A stretch of 64,000 nucleotides of DNA, taken from positions 7,045,001 through 7,109,000 of the forward strand of contig NZ_AP026867.1 in NCBI RefSeq assembly GCF_026000115.1, in the 5' to 3' direction. This document shows, in pieces, positions 34,907 through 44,866 of the stretch. The position numbers were made by a program, and so were the translations under genes. Within the stretch, counting starts at the first letter, position 1. Each line of letters starts with the position of its first letter. The notes under the pieces were generated by a model, which saw only the letters and a list, made by a program, of their open reading frames with translations, made no database searches and was not told where the DNA came from. The DNA is from Aureispira anguillae. GTDB lineage: Bacteria; Bacteroidota; Bacteroidia; Chitinophagales; Saprospiraceae.

Positions 34907-37716
34907 ATAGCAAAGAATAAACCTGCTAAAATCAATAGCAAACTTCCCCCAATAAAAGCTCCTTTGACATAATCAAATTGAGTGATGGATGGAATGGATC
35001 TATTGTCTCCAATTTGAATAAAGGGCGACCAAAATACAGGATGTGCAGTGAGATCACTTGATTGGTTTATGAAATTTAACTTTGCTATCCGCAAGGCTTT
35101 ATCTTTGGGCATTCCTTGGGTTAAATTCTTATAAAAATCAGTTATAATAATAGAGGTCGCTTCATCGTTAACTTGCCATAAACTTACAATCAAACTCGAA
35201 GCTCCAGCATACATAAATGAGCGAGCCAATGACATAATGCCTTCTCCTTGTTTATATTTTCCATAACCAGTTTCACAAGCAGAAAGTACTACTAAATCAG
35301 CATTGACCTTTAATCGAGCGATCTCATAGGCTTGGAGCAAACCATCTTCTAAACTATCACTAGTTTCTGAAAAGACCAAAGCAGAAAGCATGGATAAACG
35401 ATTGTTGATAACTCCATGCATCGCTAAATGTAGAATACCATACTCTGAAGCCATCTGCTTAAAGCTAGCTTCATTCGCTGAGTCATTTCTTAGATAAGTT
35501 CCATCTATGATTTTGGATAAGGCCGTAAGCTCGTGTTGAGTTGCTGGAAGAGTTGCTAGAGCCGATCGGATAGAATGCGCATAGGGCGAACGAGTTAGGA
35601 TAAGGGAACTATCTGTTGTGTTGGTATAGGCAGGAGCAAACGCCAAAATTTGATGATTGTTTTTGGCGGTTGACTTAGTCCTGTTTTCTTTCCATAGCGT
35701 TGCCGAATAGTCATAACTAATATTATAACGCCTAAGCAAATAAGGTAAATTGCGGTAATTGGTCGCCGCTTGAGATATTGGTTCTGTCAAAAAAGCGCCA
35801 AAAGGCAAATGCCCTAGTTCCCCATCGGTTACAATAACTAGATTCTTAATGTTACATTTGTTTTTTAGAGCGGCAGCTAGTATTGTTTTATAAAACCAAT
35901 AAGCCGTTGCCATATATTGTTCTTGATTTTTTCGAGTTGAATTCGTAACAAAATTATAATCGCTTAAGGCCTGTCTTAATTTTTGAATCTGTATAGTTAA
36001 AGAATCCTTTGATACTAAAAGTGGATATAGATCAATCCCTTTATTCGTTACCGTAAAGAGGTAACTCATGCTGTCTGCAATGAAGTATTGCAGCAACATT
36101 GTTCCCTTATCTAACAAGGCTTGAACTTCTGTTGTGTTGGGGATGGTACTTTGGTATTTTAATGCATGGTATTTGGGATATTTATCCTTTATAGAAGAGA
36201 GAAAAGCGTTAATTTTTTTATTTAACTCGTTCTCTTCGGCTATAATTTTTTTGTGTGTTGAGCGGCTAGTAGCTTCGTATTTTTGTTTTTTTAGTTCGGT
36301 TTTTTGGCGTTGTAAATCAAGTTCTAAGAGTGCCAAGGAGTCGGGAAGGTCGCCAAGTGTTCGAGCACGATTTCCCTGTAAGGCATCAATTAATAACATA
36401 GATTTATTTTGTTCTGCAAATTTAAAGGCTTCTAATAAGTAGTGTTGCCCACCTATTTTGCTTAACAAAGTTGTTGTCTCAATGGCATCTTTTGACAATG
36501 AACTCATTTGCTTTATATTACTGAGTTTATCTTGATCATCCATAAAACTATTGCGTATATTGCGAGAAACAGTCATAGCAGTACTTAGAGCAGCATAGGC
36601 TTGTTCTAAATGAGCGGAAATTTTTGAATTATCGTATTGAGATCTTGACAACTGATAAACCAAATGTAAGGTTGGAATTATTTTTTGCTCAAATTTAAAT
36701 TCATAATCTAGTATATTTTTAGGCATTTCTATCAGATTAGGGATTTTTGTATTATCCGATAAGAGATTTAGCGAAAAGGATTGGTTGAGATAATGGGTTG
36801 CTTGATCAAAGTCTTTTAAATCGATGTACAATTCAGCAATATTATTTATATAATTTAAATAATTTAGCGTTTTAGTCATGGATTTATTCTTGAGAATTTC
36901 AATAGCTTGTAAGTACAAACGTTCGGCTTTTCTGTACTTCCCAATGTCATGATATAGACTAGCTACATTATTTAGTGAAATGGCATAACTTGGATCTGTT
37001 TTGGATAAAATTTGTTCTTCAATGGTGAGTGCTTGTAGAAACAATTGCTCTGCATGATGATAGTCTTTATTGATCTTGTACGATGAGGCTAAATTAACAA
37101 GAGTAGTGGGGTAATAGGGATGAGCTTCTCCTAAAATTTCTTTGCATAAAGAAGACACCTTTGTAAATATAGGAATGGCATACGCTTGCTTATCAGCATA
37201 ATAATAAGAGAAGGCAAGACTATTTAAGTAGACTAAGTAATTAATGCTTTTTTTACCAGAGAATTTTTCTTCTAAATCTAGGACCTGCAAATGCAATGAC
37301 TCTGCCTTTTTGTATTTACCCATATAGTCTTGCAAGGTTGCCAAATTGCTGATCGTTGCAATATATTGCGCATTATTTTTCCCCCAAACCTCTTGAAAAA
37401 TTTCCTTTACTTCCCAATAATAGGGTTCCGCTTTCTCGTAGTTACCATAGGTTTGGTGCAAAATAGCTAAGTTATTAATGTAGTTGATATAGGTAGCATG
37501 TTTAGCACCAAATTCTGCCTTAGCCTTAGTTACCCCTTGATGAGCATAAATTAATGCTTTTTCGTAGGCTCCTTGATTGTTATGTACATTTTTTAAACTG
37601 TCTAGTTCTTCATAGCTTAAGCTGTCTAATAGAGGAGGGGAGGCTTGTGCATTTATAGTAAGTAAGGAGATAAAAGGACTCAAAATGCCTATAAGGATCA
37701 TTTTTTGTATGGACAT
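34879..37716 (-). CDS. TPR-CHAT protein (caspase-like peptidase family), membrane anchored
   Basis: A 945-residue protein from the ATG at 37714-37716; a TTG at 37743 would add nine residues. It has a signal peptide (ending NAQAS), about seven tetratricopeptide repeats (about 40-320), a helical middle, and a C-terminal CHAT domain with the likely catalytic pair His in HLAMHG (about 765) and Cys in LSACETGYG (about 815). The block SLARSFMYAGASSLIVSLWQVND is typical of CHAT. A membrane helix near the C-terminus (GSLLLILAGLFFAIKKLI) should anchor it with the CHAT domain outside the cytoplasm. CHAT proteins are caspase/separase-like peptidases. No obvious substrate gene is adjacent. Confidence 0.85.
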   Translation of the reverse strand: MSIQKMILIGILSPFISLLTINAQASPPLLDSLSYEELDSLKNVHNNQGAYEKALIYAHQGVTKAKAEFGAKHATYINYINNLAILHQTYGNYEKAEPYYWEVKEIFQEVWGKNNAQYIATISNLATLQDYMGKYKKAESLHLQVLDLEEKFSGKKSINYLVYLNSLAFSYYYADKQAYAIPIFTKVSSLCKEILGEAHPYYPTTLVNLASSYKINKDYHHAEQLFLQALTIEEQILSKTDPSYAISLNNVASLYHDIGKYRKAERLYLQAIEILKNKSMTKTLNYLNYINNIAELYIDLKDFDQATHYLNQSFSLNLLSDNTKIPNLIEMPKNILDYEFKFEQKIIPTLHLVYQLSRSQYDNSKISAHLEQAYAALSTAMTVSRNIRNSFMDDQDKLSNIKQMSSLSKDAIETTTLLSKIGGQHYLLEAFKFAEQNKSMLLIDALQGNRARTLGDLPDSLALLELDLQRQKTELKKQKYEATSRSTHKKIIAEENELNKKINAFLSSIKDKYPKYHALKYQSTIPNTTEVQALLDKGTMLLQYFIADSMSYLFTVTNKGIDLYPLLVSKDSLTIQIQKLRQALSDYNFVTNSTRKNQEQYMATAYWFYKTILAAALKNKCNIKNLVIVTDGELGHLPFGAFLTEPISQAATNYRNLPYLLRRYNISYDYSATLWKENRTKSTAKNNHQILAFAPAYTNTTDSSLILTRSPYAHSIRSALATLPATQHELTALSKIIDGTYLRNDSANEASFKQMASEYGILHLAMHGVINNRLSMLSALVFSETSDSLEDGLLQAYEIARLKVNADLVVLSACETGYGKYKQGEGIMSLARSFMYAGASSLIVSLWQVNDEATSIIITDFYKNLTQGMPKDKALRIAKLNFINQSSDLTAHPVFWSPFIQIGDNRSIPSITQFDYVKGAFIGGSLLLILAGLFFAIKKLIYQPK

Positions 37717-38026
37717 AATTACAATAGCATTTATACAAATCAAGAGGGACGTTAGAACAAGGACATTTTCACTATTGAGGTGAGGGGAATTGCATTTTTA
37801 GTTAAAAAATGCGGTATAAAGATAGGCATCTAATGCATGCAGAAAGCGGGTAATCTTGCCAGAAATGTATAAATTCTTGCCAAAAGAACTCATTAATAGC
37901 GCATTATTGCGTTCTAAACTAAATATGGACAAAAAATACAGAAGGAATGTGCAGAAGGAAAGAAGTTCATTATACTAAAAAAAGTATAATGCTTTGTTAT
38001 TTATGGACTTGCCATTTAAAGATCGC

Positions 38027-38548
38027 TTATTTTTCTTTGATTAAGACTTGATTATTGGTAGAGGCGGTAATCGTAGATTGGTTTCGTTTCTTTATATTAA
38101 TGATCCCAGTTTCGCCCGTAACGGCATTTTCGAAAACGACAGAAGTTATAGTCTCTGGAACATATATAGCATATGAAATTTCTTCTTGGCATTGTTCTCC
38201 TTGCAAAACCATTGGTTGTCTAGATTTATCCTCTAAGCGTAATCCACTACCACCGTCAGGGGTTAAGAACAAATCATACCTTCCTTTTTTTATGAGTACT
38301 TCTAGAAAAAAAACATTAGGAATGCCTAAACGTACTTTTCCTGTGACCATAACACGAGTACCTTTCATATGATGAACCTCAATATTAGAAGTATTGAGTT
38401 TGATATAAATAGACGTTGGAGGGTTCTCTGGATCCTGCTCAACACTTAACATTTGATTAAGGTATTGAGAAACATGCCCTTGTGAAAAGCCGTCATGAAA
38501 AGCTATCAACAAAAACAAACAGGATAAGATAATTTTTTTTGAAATCAT
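38027..38548 (-). CDS. Exported protein of unknown function
   Basis: A 173-residue protein with a signal peptide (about 1-22, ending GFSQ) and a beta-rich body with repeated short strands (SIYIKLNTSNIEVHHMKGTRVMVTG), which recalls DUF4097-type adhesin-like repeats but is not a firm match. Probably periplasmic or surface located. It is preceded by a 372-bp AT-rich gap and lies upstream of the CHAT gene on the same strand, 310 bp away, so it is probably separately transcribed. Confidence 0.6.
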   Translation of the reverse strand: MISKKIILSCLFLLIAFHDGFSQGHVSQYLNQMLSVEQDPENPPTSIYIKLNTSNIEVHHMKGTRVMVTGKVRLGIPNVFFLEVLIKKGRYDLFLTPDGGSGLRLEDKSRQPMVLQGEQCQEEISYAIYVPETITSVVFENAVTGETGIINIKKRNQSTITASTNNQVLIKEK

Positions 38549-38854
38549 TTTTTCTGATTTTATTGTTGAGTGGTGTTAAGCTGTGTTATAAGTTTATCGT
38601 CTATAGCTATTTATGTATAAAAAAAGCGATCCAAGATTTTAAATTATTGATAAATAGGTTATTATATAATCTAAAAAAGATATTTTATTCCCAAAATAAA
38701 ATAAAAATCTTAGAGATGTAAAATGCGTGTTTACTATACAAGATAGATCTTAAATATAGTAAAATAAAATACATGTTTATTAAGAATGTAAATAATGTTT
38801 GTTTTTATTGGAGAAATAAGCAACAAAATAGAATCAATTCTGCTTTGTTACGTA
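38549..38854. other. AT-rich intergenic stretch
   Basis: Very AT-rich; no gene recognised. A reading frame of about 60 codons on the plus strand has no support. It should contain the promoter of the 38.0-kb exported protein gene, but no full TTTG/TAnnTTTG pair was found. Confidence 0.45.
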
Positions 38855-38893
38855 AGGCAAAAAAGAGAATTGAATCTTTAAATTCAATTCTCT
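38855..38893 (-). terminator. Terminator after the 39.0-kb exported protein gene
   Basis: Stem gagaattgaat/attcaattctc, followed on the minus strand by a run of six T residues. It lies 28 nt after the stop codon of the 38921-39376 gene. Confidence 0.8.
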
Positions 38894-38920
38894 CATGCAT
38901 ACTAAATAACTGACGAATTG

Positions 38921-39376
38921 CTATTTTTGACGATTAATAGTAACGGTAGTAGTTTTTTCTCTACCTTCTGCATCTGTCAATTGAAATTTGTAAGTACCAT
39001 CTTCAAGTGACTTAACATTCAATGCATTGTAATTGTTACCATCTTGAACTTGCAAAATACGATTAGCTGCTAATTGATAGCCTTCTTCATCGAACATTTT
39101 CATAGTCAAGTTTTTTTGCTCTTCCGATTTTAGTGAAAAAACAAAAACGTCGTCGTTAACCTCATCTTCAGCGATCATTTCAATCTCTAAAACTCTAGCA
39201 ACTTTTTCTGCAGCCATTAATGTGGTGTATAGAGTAGCAACAACTTGTTGGTCCTCATCTCCATTATCCATTAATAAGATAACAGCGACAAATTTGTCCT
39301 CTTTAGTTGGTGCTTCCATTGCAAAAGTAGCATTGAGTGTAACAACTAGAGCTAATAATGATAGTATGAACTTCAT
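38921..39376 (-). CDS. Small exported beta-rich protein
   Basis: A 151-residue acidic protein with a signal peptide (about 1-19, ending TFAM). The C-terminal 40 residues (NALNVKSLEDGTYKFQLTD) have the strand pattern of short Ig-like or secretion-type domains of Bacteroidota, without a full T9SS sorting signature. No family recognised. It stands alone, with a terminator behind it and a 542-bp gap upstream. Confidence 0.6.
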   Translation of the reverse strand: MKFILSLLALVVTLNATFAMEAPTKEDKFVAVILLMDNGDEDQQVVATLYTTLMAAEKVARVLEIEMIAEDEVNDDVFVFSLKSEEQKNLTMKMFDEEGYQLAANRILQVQDGNNYNALNVKSLEDGTYKFQLTDAEGREKTTTVTINRQK

Positions 39377-39918
39377 AATTAAACTGGTTAAATGTGAAAA
39401 AAAAAAATATCATTTAAATAGTATGATACAGCTATATTAATAGTAATGACGAATGTTGTTTGGTTTATTGTGGGAGTCTTTTTTATTGTTAAATAACAAC
39501 ATTATTTTAATAAACCTGAGGGGCTATCTAATTGGGTATCCAATTTGCTACATTTCTTGCTTTTAATTGGGCTATTTTATAGCGTCAAATAATAGAAGAA
39601 AGGGTTATGTATGTTTATTAAACGTAAAAAAACTGTTTTTGTTTTTATTTTAGAATAAAATTTTGTTTTTAGGTTTTTATTTGTTTGTATGTGGTGTAAA
39701 ATTGTGCAACGGTAGTGTATTGTTTTGTGTTGAAGAAGAGTGTTTCGGTTCTATATTAGTAGAAATTATTCAAATAATATAAAAAATAATAGGGGGGGAC
39801 GACCTGTTAGGGCATGTTTAGTATAGAGGAAAAGAGGAGGCAGTTTTTAACTTCACGACTTTACTTTATCATCATAATTTGCCAAATTTTATTACAACTA
39901 ATAAAAGCAAAATAACAA
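39377..39918. other. Intergenic gap, divergent
   Basis: This 542-bp AT-rich region lies between two divergent genes. It contains a run of seven G near 39790 but no gene, clear repeat or terminator. Confidence 0.5.
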
Positions 39919-41334
39919 ATGAAAAATAAGATTCATGCATTTGATATAGGCATCCTAGGAACGATGGATGCTACAGAAATTGCTACTCAAATTCGAACTA
40001 AAAATATTAGCACACAAGAAGCTGTAGGCTGTGCTATAACACGTGCAAAAAAAATAGACCCAACCTTAAATGCCATTGTCAATAATTGTTTTGATACAAT
40101 ACTAGATGAACCTAAATTAGAGGGAAAAGGCTGTTTTGAAGGCGTTCCGACTTTTGTTAAAGATTTAATTAACGTTAAGGGCTTGCCCACTTTGCATGGC
40201 TCCTTAGGAGTAAGCAATCGACCGCATAAGAAGAACGAAAAGAATGTAGACCAAATTTTGTCAACAGGATGCGTTGTGTTGGGCAAATCAACGACTTCAG
40301 AATTTGGTTTGTTACCAACTGTAGAAACTTCGTTGCAAGGATCAACCCTTAACCCCCTAGGATTGGACTATTCTACAGGAGGGTCTTCTGGTGGTGCAGC
40401 TGCCTTAGTGGCTTCTGGAGTTGTTCCATTTGCTCATGCCGCAGACGGAGGAGGCTCTATTCGAATTCCTGCTTCTTGTTGTGGTTTGGTTGGTCTAAAA
40501 CCGAGCAGAGGAAGAGATATGGAATCTCCAACGGGAATTTTACCTGTAGATATTGTTTGTCAAGGTGTCTTAACACGAACGGTTCGAGATTCTGCCAACT
40601 ATTATGCCTCTGTCGAAAAATATTATGCACATCCTACATTGCCACCAATAGGCTTGGTCAGTCAACCCAATAAAAAACGCTTAAAGATTGGCTTATTTAC
40701 CCAAACGCCTACGAACATTAAAAGCCACGAAGATGTTGATCGGGTAGTAATTGGGGCAGGAAAATTTTGTGAAAACTTGGGACATGATTTGGAACTAATT
40801 CAGAACCCATTTAGTCAAGAAACAAAGATTGACTTCTTAGCTTATTGGAGTTTTATTACGTATCTGGTATATCGTTTCGGAAAGTTCACCTATGGAATGG
40901 GCTTCGATAAATCTAAACTGGAAGTTTTTACAACTCAGATGGCAAAAGTCTATCCTAAGGTGTTTTTTAATACTTTTAGTAGTATCAAACGACTAAAAAA
41001 GTTCTGCCATTATTACGATAGCCTTTTTAAAAAATACGATGTTTTAATGAGCCCTGTTTTGTCGCATCCCGTTCCTACAATTGGTTATTTTGGACCAGAG
41101 AATAACTTTTTTTCTACGGTTGAAAAACTGAGCCAATATGTCAATTTTACCACCTTTCAGAATGTGACAGGGGCACCTGCTATTTCTTTGCCAATGGGGA
41201 TGTGTGCCAATGGTTTGCCTATTGGGGTGCAATTTGCTGCTAATATTGGGGAAGATCGAAAATTACTGGAATTGGCATTTGAAATTGAAAATAACGGGGG
41301 ATTAATCGATTGGGCAACAATTATTCAAAATTAG
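39919..41334 (+). CDS. Amidase (amidase-signature family)
   Basis: A 471-residue amidase-signature hydrolase. The catalytic triad can be placed: Lys81 in TFVKDLINV, the cis-Ser in GGSSGGA (156/157), and the nucleophile Ser180 in DGGGSIRIPASC. Such enzymes cleave amide bonds of varied small molecules; GatA is a close relative but the gatB/C partners and GatA-specific features are not evident. No signal peptide. It precedes the monooxygenase gene by about 200 bp on the same strand; 6-aminohexanoate-cyclic-dimer hydrolase and fatty-acid-amide-type enzymes belong here, so the substrate is open. Confidence 0.88.
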   Translation: MKNKIHAFDIGILGTMDATEIATQIRTKNISTQEAVGCAITRAKKIDPTLNAIVNNCFDTILDEPKLEGKGCFEGVPTFVKDLINVKGLPTLHGSLGVSNRPHKKNEKNVDQILSTGCVVLGKSTTSEFGLLPTVETSLQGSTLNPLGLDYSTGGSSGGAAALVASGVVPFAHAADGGGSIRIPASCCGLVGLKPSRGRDMESPTGILPVDIVCQGVLTRTVRDSANYYASVEKYYAHPTLPPIGLVSQPNKKRLKIGLFTQTPTNIKSHEDVDRVVIGAGKFCENLGHDLELIQNPFSQETKIDFLAYWSFITYLVYRFGKFTYGMGFDKSKLEVFTTQMAKVYPKVFFNTFSSIKRLKKFCHYYDSLFKKYDVLMSPVLSHPVPTIGYFGPENNFFSTVEKLSQYVNFTTFQNVTGAPAISLPMGMCANGLPIGVQFAANIGEDRKLLELAFEIENNGGLIDWATIIQN

Positions 41335-41536
41335 TTAGAAGTGTAAACTATGGAGCTTTTGAGGATGCTGTTATGGTCTGTTTTGTATTCTATTAAGCTA
41401 TTTTTGCTGTTTAATTTCTTTGTAGAAATGTAATTATAAGAGAAGTTTGATACAATTTAGAGCTTAAAGTGTACGAATTTTTGTCGTTATTTGTAATGAC
41501 ATAAGCCGCCAATAACCAACTGTTTAATGAGAAAAA

Positions 41537-42871
41537 ATGACCATGGGAAACTTTAATCAGCCAAATGAAATGCCGCAGAATACAACAAATAAATATGCCA
41601 TAATAGGAGGGGGACCAGCGGGGCTTTCGGGAGCAAAAGCATTAAAGGAATTAGGTATAGCATTTGATGGATTCGAAATGGGAAATGATTTTGGAGGCTT
41701 GTGGAATATTAATAACCCTCGCAGCACAATGTATGAATCTGCGCATTTAATCTCATCTAAAACAACCACTCAATTTTTAGATTATCCAATGCCTGAGGAT
41801 ACCCCAGATTATCCAAGCCACAAATTAATGAGCCAGTATTTTATTAATTATGCGAAGCACTTTAAATTATACGAGCACTATTTTTTTCATACAAAGGTAG
41901 AACGAGTAGAAAAAAAAGGAGCAGCGTGGGAGGTCAAAATTAGCAATCCCCAAACAGGGACTCAAACCTATACCTATAAGGGAGTTATTATTGCTAATGG
42001 AACCTTGGCAGAACCCAATATACCAACTTTTAAAGGAAACTATACGGGCGAATTGATCCATTCTGCGGCTTATAAAAACGCTGCAATTTTTGAAGGAAAA
42101 AGAGTCTTAGTTATTGGCGCAGGAAATAGTGGTTGTGACATTGTTGTTGATGCTGTACATCGAGCCGAAAAGGTAGATATTAGTGTACGTAGAGGCTATT
42201 ATTTTGTACCCAAATATGTTTTTGGAAAACCTTCTGATACCATTGGAGGAAAAATTAAGTTGCCTCGGCGGCTTAAACAATCCTTTGATAATAAATTATT
42301 AAAGTGGTTTACAGGTGACCCTGAGCGATTTGGTTTTCCAAAGCCTAAATACAAGATGTATGAATCGCATCCTGTTATCAATACACTTATTTTACATCAT
42401 ATTGGGCAAGGAGATGCAAAAGTGCAAAAAGACATTGATTATATGGATGGAAAAACGGTTTATTTTAAAGGTGGAAACTCCGAAGATTATGATATGATTG
42501 TTTTGGCGACGGGCTACAAACTCCACTATCCATTTATTGATAAAAAACACCTCAATTGGTCGGGAATGGCTCCTGAACTATACCTCAAAATTTTCCATCC
42601 AGAATATGATAATTTATTTATCTTAGGAATGATAGAGGCTACAGGTTTGGGCTGGGAAGGGCGTTATGAACAAGCGAAACTTATGGCTAATTATATAAAA
42701 GGAATGAATGATGGCAGTGCCCAAGCGCTCGCTTTTAAAAAGAAAAAGGCAGGAAAAGAGCCTGATCTTAGTGGAGGATATAAATATCTAAAACTAGAAC
42801 GCATGTCTTTTTATGTGCATAAGGATACCTATCGTGGTATTGTAACACAAGAAACAAAGGCACTGCAATAG
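41537..42871 (+). CDS. Flavin-containing monooxygenase
   Basis: A 444-residue flavoprotein of the FMO type. The FAD site YAIIGGGPAGLSGAK is near residue 20 and the NADPH site VLVIGAGNSGCD near 190, and between them lies FKGNYTGELIHSAAY, close to the FxGxxxHxxxY signature of FMOs and Baeyer-Villiger enzymes. It should add oxygen to a N-, S- or carbonyl-containing substrate. An alternative ATG six bases downstream (41543) is possible. A BASS transporter gene follows after about 58 nt and an epimerase next, suggesting a shared pathway. Confidence 0.85.
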   Translation: MTMGNFNQPNEMPQNTTNKYAIIGGGPAGLSGAKALKELGIAFDGFEMGNDFGGLWNINNPRSTMYESAHLISSKTTTQFLDYPMPEDTPDYPSHKLMSQYFINYAKHFKLYEHYFFHTKVERVEKKGAAWEVKISNPQTGTQTYTYKGVIIANGTLAEPNIPTFKGNYTGELIHSAAYKNAAIFEGKRVLVIGAGNSGCDIVVDAVHRAEKVDISVRRGYYFVPKYVFGKPSDTIGGKIKLPRRLKQSFDNKLLKWFTGDPERFGFPKPKYKMYESHPVINTLILHHIGQGDAKVQKDIDYMDGKTVYFKGGNSEDYDMIVLATGYKLHYPFIDKKHLNWSGMAPELYLKIFHPEYDNLFILGMIEATGLGWEGRYEQAKLMANYIKGMNDGSAQALAFKKKKAGKEPDLSGGYKYLKLERMSFYVHKDTYRGIVTQETKALQ

Positions 42872-42929
42872 TTCAGAAAGTATTTGGGAGCCAATAAGTT
42901 GTTGTTCGTGCTAAATATAGATCGTTGAT

Positions 42930-43841
42930 ATGGGGATAGATAATGTAGAAATAACCTTTGATAGCAATACGCAGTTCATCTTAAAACTCATCTTGGGCTT
43001 TATTATTTTTGGGGTGGCATTGGACATCAAAATAGAGGATTTTAAACGAGTCGTTGAAAACCCCAAAGGAATATTGATCGGCTTAAGCTTACAATTTATT
43101 GCCTTTCCTGCCCTAACGTTTTTGTTGATATGGGGAGCCAGTCAATCTGAACGTACGGCCTTTTATCCGAGTGTAGCTTTGGGAATGTTGTTACTAGCTG
43201 CTTGTCCAGGGGGAAATATGTCCAACTTTTTTACTCATTTGGCAAAAGGTAATACCGCACTTTCAGTGAGTATGTCGGCAATTTCTACCGTAGCAGCATT
43301 GGTCATGACCCCTCTTAATTTTTCCTTTTGGGGCTCTTTGTTACCATCCACCAATAGTTTGTTGTCTGTGCTGTCTATTGACCCAATTGACATGTTAATA
43401 ACCATCACTATTTTGTTGGGAATTCCTTTGACCATAGGGATGCTGATTGCCCATTATCAAGCAGCATTCGCCAATAAGATAAAGAAGCCCATGAAAAACT
43501 TTTCTATCTTCTTTTTTATCCTTTTAATTTTTGGAGCATTGGCAGTCAATTGGCAAACCTTCTTAGATTATATAGGAACATTTGCCTTGGTTGTTTTCTT
43601 ACAAAACTCATTAGCATTGACTTTGGGATATTGGGGGGCAAAGGCGGCAGGACTATCGCATTACGATAGTAAGACCGTATCCCTAGAAGTTGGAATTCAA
43701 AACTCAGGTTTGGGGCTGATTTTATTTTTTCAATATTTTGAACATCTAGGAGGGATGGGAATTATTGTGGCTTGGTGGGGGATGTGGCATATGATTTCTG
43801 GTTTAACCTTAGCTTATTATTGGCAGCGAAAAGCAGCATAG
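42930..43841 (+). CDS. Bile acid:sodium symporter family (BASS) transporter
   Basis: A 303-residue membrane protein with about nine membrane helices. The conserved core includes LLLAACPGGNMSNFFTHLAKG near residue 90 and EVGIQNSGLGLILF near 255, both characteristic of BASS-family sodium-coupled transporters of organic anions. Bacterial members carry pantoate, pyruvate, bile acids or similar acids, so the cargo is unknown. It follows the monooxygenase gene by about 58 nt and precedes the epimerase gene by 14 nt. Confidence 0.85.
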   Translation: MGIDNVEITFDSNTQFILKLILGFIIFGVALDIKIEDFKRVVENPKGILIGLSLQFIAFPALTFLLIWGASQSERTAFYPSVALGMLLLAACPGGNMSNFFTHLAKGNTALSVSMSAISTVAALVMTPLNFSFWGSLLPSTNSLLSVLSIDPIDMLITITILLGIPLTIGMLIAHYQAAFANKIKKPMKNFSIFFFILLIFGALAVNWQTFLDYIGTFALVVFLQNSLALTLGYWGAKAAGLSHYDSKTVSLEVGIQNSGLGLILFFQYFEHLGGMGIIVAWWGMWHMISGLTLAYYWQRKAA

Positions 43842-43855
43842 AACTAAAATTTATC

Positions 43856-44863
43856 ATGAAAAAAAATATGGAAGGGGTACTTATTACAGGGGCTTTGGGT
43901 TACTTAGGACAGATTGTTTTGAAACGTTTATATCAAGATCTAGAGACTGGAAGAATCACTACTTTGGTGGCTATGGATGTGAAAGAACAGCCTTTGGATC
44001 AACAGTTAACAGGGGTTATCTATTTACAAGCTGATATTAGGGATCAAAGCCTATGGAAACAATTGTCCAATCATCAAATTACGACCGTAATACATCTAGC
44101 AGCAATTATTGACTCACAGTCTAGTTCAAGGGATTTTCAGTATGAAGTAGATGTGCTGGGAACAAAAAATATAATAGAAGCTTGTTTAAAAGTAGAGGCA
44201 AAACGAATTGTGATTAGTTCTAGTGGTGCGGCTTATGGCTATTATGCAGACAATCCTGATTGGTTAAGGGAAACGGATCAGGTTCGTGGAAACGATCTAT
44301 TTGCTTATTCAGCACATAAGCGTTTGGTGGAGGAAATGTTAGCCCAATATAGAATTGAGCAGCCACAGTTGGAACAAGTTATTTTTAGAGTAAGTACAAT
44401 TTTGGGCGCAACAACTCGCAATTTGATTACCAATTTGTTTGATAAAAAACAAGTCTTAGGCATCAAAGGGCATCAAAGCCCCTATGTTTTTGTTTGGGAT
44501 GAAGATGTGGCTGCTTGTATGCATCAAGCAGTATTTTCTGAACAGGTAGGAATTTATAATTTGACAGGAGATGGAGCCATAACGAATCCCGACTTGGCAA
44601 AAATATTGGGCAAACGTTATTTGTCGATTCCTGCTGGAGTCTTAAAAATGGGGCTTTGGATTGGCAATAAATTAGGATGGACACAATATGGTCCCGATCA
44701 AATTTTATTTATTCAATATCGCCCAGTATTGGACAATCGAAAACTAAAAGAAGTTTTTGGATATATCCCTCAAAAAAGCTCTTTAGAAACTTTTTTATTT
44801 TACCTCAAATCCAACCAAAAAACAATAGGAGCTATAGATGAAATTGAGGTGTTATTTCCCTAG
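43856..44863 (+). CDS. NAD-dependent epimerase/dehydratase family protein
   Basis: An extended short-chain dehydrogenase of 335 residues from the ATG at 43856; an in-frame extension into the previous gene (from 43772) is not conserved in type. The NAD-binding motif is GALGYLG (residues 12-18), and the catalytic Ser and YxxxK are in ISSSGAAYG and AYSAHK near 125-153. It may act on a nucleotide sugar or a steroid-like substrate; the BASS and FMO neighbours favour a small hydrophobic substrate, but this is guesswork. Its end lies 3 bp from the convergent glycosyltransferase gene. Confidence 0.8.
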   Translation: MKKNMEGVLITGALGYLGQIVLKRLYQDLETGRITTLVAMDVKEQPLDQQLTGVIYLQADIRDQSLWKQLSNHQITTVIHLAAIIDSQSSSRDFQYEVDVLGTKNIIEACLKVEAKRIVISSSGAAYGYYADNPDWLRETDQVRGNDLFAYSAHKRLVEEMLAQYRIEQPQLEQVIFRVSTILGATTRNLITNLFDKKQVLGIKGHQSPYVFVWDEDVAACMHQAVFSEQVGIYNLTGDGAITNPDLAKILGKRYLSIPAGVLKMGLWIGNKLGWTQYGPDQILFIQYRPVLDNRKLKEVFGYIPQKSSLETFLFYLKSNQKTIGAIDEIEVLFP

Positions 44864-44866
44864 AGG

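Noticed and set aside
37791-37812. Palindrome gcattttt/aaaaatgc upstream of the CHAT gene
   Set aside because: Short, AT-rich and without T tail or promoter context.
43772-43855. Longer N-terminus for the epimerase, overlapping the BASS gene
   Set aside because: The added 28 residues read out-of-frame transporter code and precede the normal Rossmann start.
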